DNA of 10,595 bases from Desulfurococcales archaeon. GTDB taxonomy: Archaea; Thermoproteota; Thermoprotei_A; Sulfolobales; Desulfurococcaceae. The first letter of the stretch is position 1; each line of letters begins with the position of its first letter. Shown here in pieces: positions 1 to 7,544 of this stretch. The stretch covers positions 1-10,595 of the forward strand of contig JALSQP010000076.1 of NCBI GenBank assembly GCA_026985375.1, given 5' to 3'. Below the pieces are notes generated by a model that saw only the letters and a program-made list of their open reading frames with translations, did no database searches and was not told the DNA's origin. The translations under genes and the position numbers were made by a program.

Positions 1-2
1 AA

Positions 3-16
3 GTTTTTATATTAAA
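3..16 (+). promoter_or_regulatory. Possible archaeal TATA-type promoter upstream of the permease pair
   Basis: The AT-rich stretch GTTTTTATATTAAA resembles an archaeal TATA box preceded by a purine-rich BRE. A start site about 25 bases downstream would leave a leader of roughly 80 bases before the permease start. Bases 1-119 hold no convincing gene. One short open frame (3 to about 71) ends in a stop and could equally be the tail of an upstream gene. The assignment is inference from base composition. Confidence 0.3.
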
Positions 17-103
17 AACAGAATTGAATAAGCATTGGATACCATCTCTTCCAGTATCAGCAAGAAATTAATTCATAGAAAAACCTACACAGTATATGGC
101 CTC

Positions 104-110
104 GGAGGTG
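104..110 (+). promoter_or_regulatory. Shine-Dalgarno site deciding the TTG start of the first permease
   Basis: GGAGGTG lies 9 bases before a TTG codon at 120 and closely matches the complement of the conserved archaeal 16S rRNA 3' end. No ATG or GTG in the same frame fits this site, so TTG is the likely start. Confidence 0.7.
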
Positions 111-119
111 CAGTAGGGC

Positions 120-1778
120 TTGGCTGGCGTGGGCATTATACTTGCTAGAAGAGCAGTAGCATTGACTGTTGCGCTCATTATCATCGTTTTCCTCACGGGA
201 ATAATCATGGAGGCAACCGGTTATGCTGAAGCAGTATGGAAAGCAATTATCAACGCTAAGGTGGACGCATATACAAAGTCTCTCATGCTGAAAGCTCATG
301 GTGGCATGTATTGTCAGCCTTTAGGTGAGGAAATATCCACTAGTACAACCAATTTCGAAGCAATCAATAGTTCGTCATACAAAGCAGTTGTGACCATTGA
401 TCTTTCATCACCATCACTTAATTTTAAAACTATACATAATCCGCCTGGTCTACCAGAGATCACTCTGATAAACTTGACTGTATATAAAGTAAACAACGAG
501 TTCTATGCACCCAAGATTATTGTTATCGCTGTTAGACCAGATGGCTTAAAAGTACCAGTATATGAAGGCTCTCCCACGATCTCTAATGCAACACAAGTAA
601 ATGGTAGGTTAGTGTCGATAGCCCCGATCAAACTTAAAATAAGCAACTCCTATGTAGCAGAACAGCTTACAAAGATATTGTCAACCAGGTATCCCAGTAT
701 AAACGTGACAACAAGTCAGGTGGCAACCTACTTCTATGGTGAGCCCTACAAGAACGGTACTAGCATATCGTTAAAACCATTAGTTGGCAAATATGATTTC
801 GTTATAAACTTCATCTATCCAGCGAACGTGACGGTCAGTAAGCCAGTTGACCAAGTGGCTATAAGAATACCTCCACCCCAGAACTGTATAATGATCTCGC
901 AGCTCATATCACAGTATCGCACAAAACTAGAAGAACTGTATGGACTAAATAAGCCATGGTACGACAGAGTACTACCACTAGTATGGAGAACACTCACTTT
1001 CAACCTAGGTGAGACAAAGCAACCCACAGTAACTGGTGTTGCTGGTCTTCCGGCTCCAGCTCCGGTGTCTGCTGTAATACTCGCTTGTCTTCCGAGAACA
1101 ATAGTGATGCTTACAATTGCAGAGATAATATGTTTTGCGATAGCAATACCCCTTGCGCCGAAGATAGCATATCACTATGGAACGCTTCTCGATAGATTAG
1201 TGGTAAGCTATGCTGCACTGTTTAACGCTATACCGGTATGGTGGTTAGGTATGGTATTCATATTATTGTTTGCCTACATGATACCGATATTCCCGCCACA
1301 AGCAATGCCAATAATTGATCATATTAATCACTTCCTACAAAATCCACCATACCACCTAGCAATGATCATATATTACGCGGCACTACCGATTATCACTATC
1401 GTAATAACATTCCTAGGCTCATGGCTATACAGCGTAAGGGCAGTAGTGCTAAGAATCGTCCGTGAAGACTACGTGATGGTAGCTAAAGCAAAGGGACTTC
1501 CCGAGCGCGACATTATCAAGAAATACATTGTAAGAGTGGCTGCACCGCCAATAGTGACATACGTGATACTGGCTCTGGCAGGTTCTCTGGGAGGAATGAT
1601 AATTACGGAGTCAGTCTTTAACTATCCAGGAATGGGTTCACTATACTACGCAGCAATTCAGGCAGGCGATGTACCAACAATACTTGGTCTAACCTACGTC
1701 TTAACCTTAGTCTATATTATTGCTAGGTTCGTCCTCGAAGTGCTATATATATACTTAGACCCGAGGGTGAGATACTAA
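120..1778 (+). CDS. ABC transporter permease, oligopeptide/dipeptide type (DppB/OppB family) with large extracytoplasmic insert
   Basis: Membrane subunit of an importer of the peptide/nickel/oligosaccharide class. Related archaeal systems carry peptides or sugars, so the substrate is open. A first helix (about residues 8-30) is followed by a long extracytoplasmic region to about residue 315, then a hydrophobic core with several helices. The EAA coupling loop that contacts the ATPase is at about 448-475 (REDYVMVAKAKGLPERD). The stretch LYGLNKPWYDRVLPLVWR (about 273-290) matches the usual OppB periplasmic segment, which places an insert at about residues 45-260. The family is normally near 300-340 residues; this one has 552. 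The insert holds several N-x-S/T sequons (e.g. residues 83, 118, 156, 195, 212, 236), which fits an exposed, glycosylated domain. The TTG start is supported by the SD at 104-110. The last base of the stop is the first base of the next gene's ATG. Confidence 0.9.
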   Translation: MAGVGIILARRAVALTVALIIIVFLTGIIMEATGYAEAVWKAIINAKVDAYTKSLMLKAHGGMYCQPLGEEISTSTTNFEAINSSSYKAVVTIDLSSPSLNFKTIHNPPGLPEITLINLTVYKVNNEFYAPKIIVIAVRPDGLKVPVYEGSPTISNATQVNGRLVSIAPIKLKISNSYVAEQLTKILSTRYPSINVTTSQVATYFYGEPYKNGTSISLKPLVGKYDFVINFIYPANVTVSKPVDQVAIRIPPPQNCIMISQLISQYRTKLEELYGLNKPWYDRVLPLVWRTLTFNLGETKQPTVTGVAGLPAPAPVSAVILACLPRTIVMLTIAEIICFAIAIPLAPKIAYHYGTLLDRLVVSYAALFNAIPVWWLGMVFILLFAYMIPIFPPQAMPIIDHINHFLQNPPYHLAMIIYYAALPIITIVITFLGSWLYSVRAVVLRIVREDYVMVAKAKGLPERDIIKKYIVRVAAPPIVTYVILALAGSLGGMIITESVFNYPGMGSLYYAAIQAGDVPTILGLTYVLTLVYIIARFVLEVLYIYLDPRVRY

Positions 1779-3358
1779 TGAGCAGGAAGTCCGGTATGGA
1801 AAAAGTATCAAAAAGGCTTGGACTAACCGCTCTTAAAGAAGGATTCAAAGAAGTATGGAGATATGGTACAGGAAAAATCGGAATCATAATGCTTGCCGTA
1901 CTGGTATCGATCGCTATCTCAGCAGTAATAGTGTTACCTCCAAACTTCCCTGCCCTATGGAACAATATCAAGGCATGGCAGGAAAACCCCAAACTAGTCC
2001 CTCCTGCCTGGGTTGCCTACCTTGGTGTTCCCGCGGTACAGCAATTCGAACAAACTATTCCGGGCTCCCAGTATGCAGTGAATATGACGACAACGCAATA
2101 CTATACAGTACCGGTACTGTACTACACGTTGAACTATAATCTAAATAAGAAAGTATTCCCAACGGGATTACTGTTCGAGATACAAAAGATCAAATTGTTA
2201 GATAGATATAAGGCATACCACATCACGAGCGGTGAAAGGTACAAAGTACCAACAATAATTATTACCATAACACGTCCTGATGGTATTAGGATGGTGCTCT
2301 ACGACGGAACCCCATCGATCCTCTATGAGAAGAACATAACAGGAGAAGCTTACATATATGTAGATCACCCGTTATATATATCGCCTACGAACGTGATCAA
2401 TGCTGATGAAGTAGAGAAGGCTTTCCAAAAGATCTACAATGTCACCGTTAATTTAGCTGCGGGAATGGGTAATGTATATAAATTATCTAATGTAGTATTT
2501 GGTAAGCCAATTATTGCGAAGGGAGTTGCCACTAATGTTACATTTGTACCACTTGAAGGAACTTATACCATATCAGTATATTTTGTTACACTGCCGAACT
2601 TCCCCGTCGCGCTAGCCACACCGCCTGCTGATAGTATCAAGGTTGTCGTAAAGGGTTCGGTGTATGGTGTTATGGGTACAGATACATATGGAAGGGACTT
2701 GGCACTAGGGCTTTACTTCGGGTTCCCAGTAGCACTATCAATAGGTCTCGTGGTAGCGTTCCTAGACACCGTGATTGGTGTGATCGTTGGTGCGATTAGT
2801 GGCTACTATGGTGGTCTGGTTGATGAGTTTATACAAAGGACTGTTGACGTAATGGGTAACATACCACTACTACCTATATTGATTATCATTGGTGAGATCG
2901 CCAGGCAACTCTACCCGAATAACCCTGTGCTCGTTATTTGGATAATATTGTTAACAATAGTAATATTCTCATGGGGAGGATTAACGATCGTAATTAGGTC
3001 AATGACGTTATCGATTAAAGGAGAACAATATGTTGAGGCTGCTAAATGCCTTGGCGCGAGCAACAAACGTATCATATTCCTACATATTATACCACAGGTA
3101 ATACCCTACGCGGTGGCAAGCATGGTGTTTTCAGTACCAGCAGCAATACTGACAGTTGCAGGACTTGCTGTGCTAGGCATAATTAAGAATATGCCCTCAT
3201 GGGGTACAATACTTGCAGATGCGAGGGCGAACGCCGCAATCACTAATTGGTGGTGGATAATACCACCAGGTATACTCATAGCTATAACAAGCCTAACATT
3301 CGTACTAATAGGAATGGCTCTAGAAAGAATAGTAGAGCCAAGGCTAAGAACAAGGTGA
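1778..3358 (+). CDS. ABC transporter permease, oligopeptide/dipeptide type (DppC/OppC family) with large extracytoplasmic insert
   Basis: Second membrane subunit, expected to pair with the preceding permease. It has a cytoplasmic N-terminus with a first helix at about 33-53. A long extracytoplasmic region runs to about residue 298. The family hallmark GTDTYGRDLALGLYFGFPVA starts at residue 300. Transmembrane helices follow, with an EAA loop at about 415-440 (GEQYVEAAKCLGASNKR). OppC proteins are usually about 280-300 residues; this one has 526 because of the insert between helix 1 and the GTD motif. The insert carries sequons (N102, N186, N221, N253) and shares the motif RPDGIRMVLYDGTPSI (166-181) with RPDGLKVPVYEGSPTI of the first permease. 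The ATG shares one base with the upstream stop, with SD GAGGGTGA at 1763-1770, so the pair is translationally coupled. No ATPase gene follows. Confidence 0.9.
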   Translation: MSRKSGMEKVSKRLGLTALKEGFKEVWRYGTGKIGIIMLAVLVSIAISAVIVLPPNFPALWNNIKAWQENPKLVPPAWVAYLGVPAVQQFEQTIPGSQYAVNMTTTQYYTVPVLYYTLNYNLNKKVFPTGLLFEIQKIKLLDRYKAYHITSGERYKVPTIIITITRPDGIRMVLYDGTPSILYEKNITGEAYIYVDHPLYISPTNVINADEVEKAFQKIYNVTVNLAAGMGNVYKLSNVVFGKPIIAKGVATNVTFVPLEGTYTISVYFVTLPNFPVALATPPADSIKVVVKGSVYGVMGTDTYGRDLALGLYFGFPVALSIGLVVAFLDTVIGVIVGAISGYYGGLVDEFIQRTVDVMGNIPLLPILIIIGEIARQLYPNNPVLVIWIILLTIVIFSWGGLTIVIRSMTLSIKGEQYVEAAKCLGASNKRIIFLHIIPQVIPYAVASMVFSVPAAILTVAGLAVLGIIKNMPSWGTILADARANAAITNWWWIIPPGILIAITSLTFVLIGMALERIVEPRLRTR

Positions 3359-3368
3359 AAATGAGCAT

Positions 3369-3379
3369 CTTTATTTTTA
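3369..3379 (+). terminator. Possible oligo-T transcription terminator after the permease pair
   Basis: The T-rich run CTTTATTTTTA follows the second permease stop by about 10 bases and precedes an unrelated operon. Archaeal RNA polymerase often stops at such U-runs without a hairpin. No strong stem is seen directly before it. Confidence 0.35.
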
Positions 3380-3380
3380 G

Positions 3381-3396
3381 CCCTTAATTAAATATA
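3381..3396 (+). promoter_or_regulatory. Probable promoter (TATA-like) for the HMG-CoA synthase operon
   Basis: The stretch CCCTTAATTAAATATA lies in the 96-base gap between the permeases and the HMG-CoA synthase gene. TTAATTAAATATA is TATA-like. A start site near 3410-3420 would give a leader of 35-45 bases that includes the SD at 3441-3447. Another AT-rich stretch near 3403-3410 is an alternative, so the exact box is uncertain. Confidence 0.4.
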
Positions 3397-3444
3397 GAAG
3401 CGATTTTTTACTAACATGATAATATCCTAGACTTGAATTAAGGG
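3381..3444. repeat. 9-bp perfect inverted repeat flanking the HMG-CoA synthase promoter/leader
   Basis: CCCTTAATT at 3381-3389 is the exact reverse complement of AATTAAGGG at 3436-3444, with 46 bases between. The right arm overlaps the Shine-Dalgarno site of the HMG-CoA synthase gene and the left arm overlaps the TATA-like stretch. It could be a two-part operator, a weak hairpin covering the SD if the transcript begins upstream, or chance in AT-rich DNA. Only the repeat itself is seen; a function is inference. Confidence 0.35.
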
Positions 3445-3447
3445 TGA
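3441..3447 (+). promoter_or_regulatory. Shine-Dalgarno site deciding the TTG start of HMG-CoA synthase
   Basis: AGGGTGA lies 7 bases before the TTG at 3455. The GTG at 3444-3446 within it is out of frame, so TTG is the best start. Confidence 0.7.
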
Positions 3448-3454
3448 AGCTGTT

Positions 3455-4513
3455 TTGCGTCCGGAGACAAGTGTAGGTATAATTGGCTGGGGATCATATA
3501 TTCCCCGTTGGCGCCTACCATTATCAGAGATCGCAAAACTATGGGGATTCGCGCCAGAAACACCACGGGGCCTAAACGTGGTTGAAAAAGCTGTAGCAGG
3601 GAGAGATGAAGACGCTGTAACCATGGGCTGGGAAGCATCTCGCAATGCCCTCCTAAGGGCAGGTATAGATCCGAAGGAGATAGGAGCTGTATGGTTTGGA
3701 ACGGAATCCAAGCCTTACGCAGTAAAACCATCAGCCACAATCATCGCTGAAGCTCTGGGAATAACACCAGATACAATGGCTACAGACCTTGAATTCGCTT
3801 GTAGAGCAGGGAGCGAGGCATTGAGAATAAGCATAGGAGCCGTCGCATCCGGCCTAGTTAAATACGCTCTTGTTATTGGTAGCGATACAGCCCAAGCCAA
3901 TCCGGGCGATATACTCGAGTTCACAGCTTCATCAGCAGCTACAGCGCTTATAACAGGTCCTGCGAGAGAAGCAGCAGCGGTTTTCGAAGCGAGCTACACC
4001 TATATCACTGATACCCCGGACTTCTGGCGCAGGGCACATCAGCCCTACCCGTTGCACGGTGAGGGATTCACTGGTGAACCAGCATACTTCCACCATATAG
4101 TAAATGCCGTTAAAGGCCTCTTAGAACAGACAGGGCTCAAAGTCGATGATTTTGACTACGCAGTCTTTCACCAACCAAACGGTAAATTCCCATTGGCCGT
4201 AGCAAAGAGACTGGGATTCCCTAGAGAGAAGGTACTACCAGGCCTAGTCACACCATACATTGGTAATAGTTACAACTCATCGGCACTAATAGGCCTATCA
4301 AGAGTCCTAGACATAGCGAAGCCTGGCCAGAGAATATTGTTGGCACCATTCGGAAGCGGAGCAGGTAGTGATGCATACAGCATCGTAGTAACCGATAGAA
4401 TCCTTGAGAAACAGGACAAGGCACCGAAAGTCGATGACTACATTAATAGAAAATATCTGATCGATTACGCAACCTATGCAAAATTCAGAGGAATAATCGC
4501 ACGTATAAGGTGA
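3455..4513 (+). CDS. Hydroxymethylglutaryl-CoA synthase, archaeal type
   Basis: Condenses acetyl-CoA with acetoacetyl-CoA to HMG-CoA, the step committing carbon to mevalonate and so to archaeal isoprenoid lipids; cytosolic. It has a thiolase-like fold and 352 residues, typical of the archaeal form. The expected catalytic residues are visible: acid/base Glu84 in [15 protein letters not shown], nucleophile Cys116 in [13 protein letters not shown] and His239 in [13 protein letters not shown]. The conserved late motifs [10 protein letters not shown] (268-277) and [12 protein letters not shown] (297-308) are also present. It starts with TTG behind AGGGTGA. The stop lies 6 bases before the DUF35 start, so the two are cotranscribed. 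In many archaea the enzyme forms one complex with acetoacetyl-CoA thiolase and DUF35; here no thiolase gene sits between or beside them. Confidence 0.95.
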   Translation: MRPETSVGIIGWGSYIPRWRLPLSEIAKLWGFAPETPRGLNVVEKAVAGRDEDAVTMGWEASRNALLRAGIDPKEIGAVWFGTESKPYAVKPSATIIAEALGITPDTMATDLEFACRAGSEALRISIGAVASGLVKYALVIGSDTAQANPGDILEFTASSAATALITGPAREAAAVFEASYTYITDTPDFWRRAHQPYPLHGEGFTGEPAYFHHIVNAVKGLLEQTGLKVDDFDYAVFHQPNGKFPLAVAKRLGFPREKVLPGLVTPYIGNSYNSSALIGLSRVLDIAKPGQRILLAPFGSGAGSDAYSIVVTDRILEKQDKAPKVDDYINRKYLIDYATYAKFRGIIARIR

Positions 4514-4519
4514 AAGCCC

Positions 4520-4948
4520 ATGAGGTTCTCAATCCCAAGGTACTGGAGGGAAAGACATAGCCACTACAGGCTATACGCGAAGAAATGCTCTAACTGCGGC
4601 CGTGTAAACTATCCGCCATCAAATATATGTAGATACTGTGGCTCAATAGAGCTCGAAGACTACAATCTTGACCGTGAGAAAGCCAAGATAATCTCCTGGA
4701 CAATAATCTATCCGGCACCAGAGGGCTTCGAAGAGCAGAGACCACGGATCATTGCTTTACTAGAAACCCTAGAGACAAAAACCCGTATCATAGCGCCACT
4801 CACAGATATACTCCCGGAGGAGATAAGGGAAGGACTAATAGTAGAGCCTGTCCTTAGAAGGATAAAAGAAGATAGAGAAGCCGGACTAATACACTATGCA
4901 ATAGCTTATAGGCCGGTGATAGGATCAATTGGGACAAGCAAGCAATGA
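4520..4948 (+). CDS. DUF35 OB-fold protein with N-terminal zinc ribbon, HMG-CoA synthase partner
   Basis: Small acyl-CoA-binding scaffold. In archaea, proteins of this family bridge acetoacetyl-CoA thiolase and HMG-CoA synthase and help pass acetoacetyl-CoA between them (known from the methanogen complex). A rubredoxin-like zinc ribbon uses Cys23, Cys26, Cys37 and Cys40 (CSNCG and ICRYCG). An OB-fold domain follows at about residues 50-132, with the typical ISWTIIYPAPEGFEEQRP (58-75) and late R-P motifs. The length of 142 residues is normal. The ATG start is backed by AAGGTGA at 4507-4513, which overlaps the upstream stop codon. The 3' end overlaps the next gene by 20 bases. The partner thiolase must be encoded elsewhere. 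Confidence 0.92.
   Translation: MRFSIPRYWRERHSHYRLYAKKCSNCGRVNYPPSNICRYCGSIELEDYNLDREKAKIISWTIIYPAPEGFEEQRPRIIALLETLETKTRIIAPLTDILPEEIREGLIVEPVLRRIKEDREAGLIHYAIAYRPVIGSIGTSKQ
4915..4920 (+). promoter_or_regulatory. Shine-Dalgarno site deciding the TTG start of the HMG-CoA reductase-like gene
   Basis: GGTGAT, a perfect match to the expected anti-SD complement, lies inside the DUF35 gene 8 bases before the TTG at 4929. It shows that the reductase-like gene is still selected for translation. Confidence 0.7.
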
Positions 4949-6008
4949 AGATATCAAGAAGATATTCGAGAAAATAGGAGGATCCGATGAGACATTAAGA
5001 GAACTAGAGAAGAAACTCGACAATGAAAACCTAGCCGCACTAGTAAGGAGAAAGTTTTTTGAGAAAAAACTCGGCATATCACTTTCTGCAACAGGCTCTT
5101 CTATACTGGATTTCGTCGATACAGAGGGAAGAATATCTTACAGGCCTATCGGTGCGATACAAGTACCGGTAACAATAATTGGTCCCATTGATATTGAGGG
5201 AGAGGAAGTACAGGGCCCAAAATACATCCCCTTATCATCAATATATCCTGCACTCATGGAAGCAATGGATCTAGGAGTATCCATTAGCCTCAACACGAAA
5301 ATAGTTGTAAAAACCGAGAAGTGCTGGATACGCCTATTCGGCATAAGTAAGCAAGATAAATGCGCACAAATAGAATCAGTGATCAAGGCTGAGAACAAAA
5401 GACTTCACATTCTCTGCTACGGAAGGGAATCAGGAGGACTTATAAAGACAATACTCATTGGTGAAGCTGCTCCCTGCCAAACAATCAAGTCCATGATCAC
5501 TAATGGGGATGTTGAGGAGCTGGTAAAGATTATTGGACAAACAAAGATCCCTATACTTGCACCATACATCACGCTGGACTATAGACTATCGATCTTCATC
5601 CCAAGACTTACTCTCTCTTCTGCGGGTATAGGGCAATCAGAAATAGTGAAAACATATAATGCTCTAGAAAATATGAAGGGAATAGACAATTCAATAATAC
5701 CGATAACCCTTGGCGTCCTAACATCCTTTTACCTATCGATAGGGATCAAGCCAGAATACGCTCTGAGAAGCGAGATCAGGAGATACTACCTCATAAGTGG
5801 TTTCCGCGGACTAAGACTTGGCCTAGATATACGCATAGCCCTACCCTACGCTGTATCGGAATCAGAGCAAACCATAATGAATAGAGAGCTATACAGCATC
5901 ATAGACGGTGGAAGAATTAATCCTTTAATCGTAGGAGAACTAGCATCTTCTCTAGCGCTCATATCCTATATCGGAGAACTAGCTATGATCGCCCGAGGTG
6001 TTCCTTAG
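4929..6008 (+). CDS. Highly divergent HMG-CoA reductase-like protein, probably catalytically inactive
   Basis: Family assignment comes from both ends. The N-terminal half has LAALVRRKFFEKKLGISLS (35-53), PIGAIQVPVTIIGPIDIEGE (73-92) and KYIPLSS (98-104), collinear with archaeal class I HMG-CoA reductases. The C-terminus IVGELASSLALISYIGELA (334-352) matches the final family helix. The active site is gone. The catalytic Glu of the family's PLATTEGAL motif aligns with Tyr106 (PLSSIYPAL), and the D-K-K lysine motif, the GDAMGMN cofactor motif and the GQD aspartate motif cannot be found. The C-terminal catalytic His is also missing. It has 359 residues against about 400-410, apparently through loss of part of the cofactor-binding middle. 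The frame is intact, with a perfect SD and a 20-base overlap with DUF35, which argues against a decaying pseudogene. It may be a scaffold or regulator of mevalonate enzymes, or have a new activity. The last 30 bases overlap the convergent radical SAM gene. Confidence 0.75.
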   Translation: MGQASNEDIKKIFEKIGGSDETLRELEKKLDNENLAALVRRKFFEKKLGISLSATGSSILDFVDTEGRISYRPIGAIQVPVTIIGPIDIEGEEVQGPKYIPLSSIYPALMEAMDLGVSISLNTKIVVKTEKCWIRLFGISKQDKCAQIESVIKAENKRLHILCYGRESGGLIKTILIGEAAPCQTIKSMITNGDVEELVKIIGQTKIPILAPYITLDYRLSIFIPRLTLSSAGIGQSEIVKTYNALENMKGIDNSIIPITLGVLTSFYLSIGIKPEYALRSEIRRYYLISGFRGLRLGLDIRIALPYAVSESEQTIMNRELYSIIDGGRINPLIVGELASSLALISYIGELAMIARGVP

Positions 6009-7544
6009 CAATGATATCAATTGTTCATACTCACTAAACGCAATCTTATCACATAGTTTATCAATAGCTATTCTTGACCATGGAAGCTCTTTGCCTGGCT
6101 TATAACCGTTAAATATGTAATTGATATTATAGTCTGTTATCTTCAATGCCCTCCTCCATCCAGACAGGCCACCACCAAGCTTGGCGGTCTGTAGTAATGT
6201 CTCAGAAATGTCTCTTCCCGCCAATGCAATTGCAGCTTGCATCATAGCCCATCTTACATCATAGTCTCTGAAATCAACATGTCTTCGCAGTCTATTTTTC
6301 AGCGATTTTATTATACGCTTGAGCCTGACAGGGTCAAGCATACCTATCCACTGAAACGGCGTTCTTGGCTTAGGGATGAGAGGATTCACACTAACAACTA
6401 TTTTTCTACCCTTCTTCTTTGCTCTACTACTTAATTTTTCAATATATTTTATCTCATCAAGATCTATATTTTCGAGTCCTCTAACACCTACTATCATGTA
6501 AATCTTTAGGTCGAATCCTTTATCGAGTATTAATTCGAGATCATCGAGCAATTCTCTTCCACAGTATTTCCCGAAAATACATTTCTTGGCGGGAAGAAAC
6601 GATTCAGGTGCAATTGTGACAGTTTTCTGGCCGAGCATACCTATTAATTCCAGAGAATCTTCATCGAGATGATCGATCCTCATGCTTGGAAGTACGGCAC
6701 CAATATTGTTTTCCACTAGGTACTCCAATAATTCCTTTTCGTAGAGAGTGCCTAGGAAACATAATGAGTAAATAATGATTCTATTTACATTATTCATGCG
6801 TATACCATGTTCAATAAGATTTTTCATAACATGAAAACTTCGTGCACGATACGGCTTGAATAGCCTACCCTCCATGCAGAACCTGCACCAGTATTTGCAG
6901 CCTCTACTTGTTTCGAGGAGGAATCCTCGACCATATACGGGTTCTATCTCAGTATTCTGAATTTGTTTAACTGGATAGAATGACTTATCTAGATCACTGA
7001 CGAAGGATTTTCTGGCATCTTCCTTAATATCTGGAACATAGACGTCGTTATAAGAAGCTATTTTCTCGAGGTATTCCTTCTTATTCCTGGTTTCAACCCA
7101 ATCCTTGACGAAACGCGGGATAGTGTTTTCAATTTCCCCAATTATGAATGCGTCAATGAAATCAGAGTAAGGTATAGGATTGGATATCACTGCTGGGCCG
7201 CCAGCAATTATCACTTGTTCCCTCTTCTTTCTATATGGTTCTATACCTGCAGATAGGAGGGCTCTAAGAACATCTATTATTGAGACCTCATAATGGAGAC
7301 TTACGATGATCATTTCGAAGCTCCTAAGAGGGGCTCCTGTCTCTACGCTTCTAGGAGGAGGTTCTTCTCCTTGGAACTTCTTTATGTGGAAGCGTTCCAA
7401 GTATACCTCATCTATACTGTTTGCTATATAATATATCATATGTGTTGGTAGACTGGATAACATAGCCTCATATGTGGATGGAAATAAGTAGGCGATTCCG
7501 GCCATACCAGCCCTAAATTTTTTAAGCACAAGATTGAATTCCAT
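5979..7544 (-). CDS. Radical SAM protein, YgiQ/TIGR03960-like, with B12-binding-type N-terminal domain
   Basis: Likely binds a [4Fe-4S] cluster through Cys216, Cys220 and Cys223 (RGCKYWCRFCMEGR, CxxxCxxC) and cleaves S-adenosylmethionine to a radical; the substrate is unknown. The N-terminal 150 residues resemble the cobalamin-binding-type Rossmann domain of such enzymes, with IIAGGPAVISNPIPYSDFID (112-131) and IIGEIENTIPRF (134-145). No clear DxHxxG cobalamin ligand is seen, so B12 binding is doubtful. The barrel follows at about 205-400, with VSVNPLIPKPRTPFQW (384-399) typical of the YgiQ/TIGR03960 group. The C-terminus has a LPWSRI motif (488-493), also found in that group. The length of 521 is reasonable. 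The ATG at 7544 follows a weak SD (AGGGGCGG on the minus strand). The gene is divergent from the aminotransferase and overlaps the reductase-like gene by 30 bases tail to tail. Confidence 0.88.
   Translation of the reverse strand: MEFNLVLKKFRAGMAGIAYLFPSTYEAMLSSLPTHMIYYIANSIDEVYLERFHIKKFQGEEPPPRSVETGAPLRSFEMIIVSLHYEVSIIDVLRALLSAGIEPYRKKREQVIIAGGPAVISNPIPYSDFIDAFIIGEIENTIPRFVKDWVETRNKKEYLEKIASYNDVYVPDIKEDARKSFVSDLDKSFYPVKQIQNTEIEPVYGRGFLLETSRGCKYWCRFCMEGRLFKPYRARSFHVMKNLIEHGIRMNNVNRIIIYSLCFLGTLYEKELLEYLVENNIGAVLPSMRIDHLDEDSLELIGMLGQKTVTIAPESFLPAKKCIFGKYCGRELLDDLELILDKGFDLKIYMIVGVRGLENIDLDEIKYIEKLSSRAKKKGRKIVVSVNPLIPKPRTPFQWIGMLDPVRLKRIIKSLKNRLRRHVDFRDYDVRWAMMQAAIALAGRDISETLLQTAKLGGGLSGWRRALKITDYNINYIFNGYKPGKELPWSRIAIDKLCDKIAFSEYEQLISLLRNTSGDHS

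Noticed and set aside
1..119. Possible small RNA or riboswitch in the leader
   Set aside because: No stable stem, box C/D motif or known aptamer pattern was seen; only a TATA-like stretch and an SD.
3427..3740. Two open frames of about 95-100 residues on the minus strand opposite the start of HMG-CoA synthase
   Set aside because: They lie antisense to a gene with a complete, recognisable active site and show no family features.
4929..6008. Calling this gene a functional HMG-CoA reductase
   Set aside because: The overall resemblance is real, but none of the catalytic motifs can be located, so an enzyme name would mislead.
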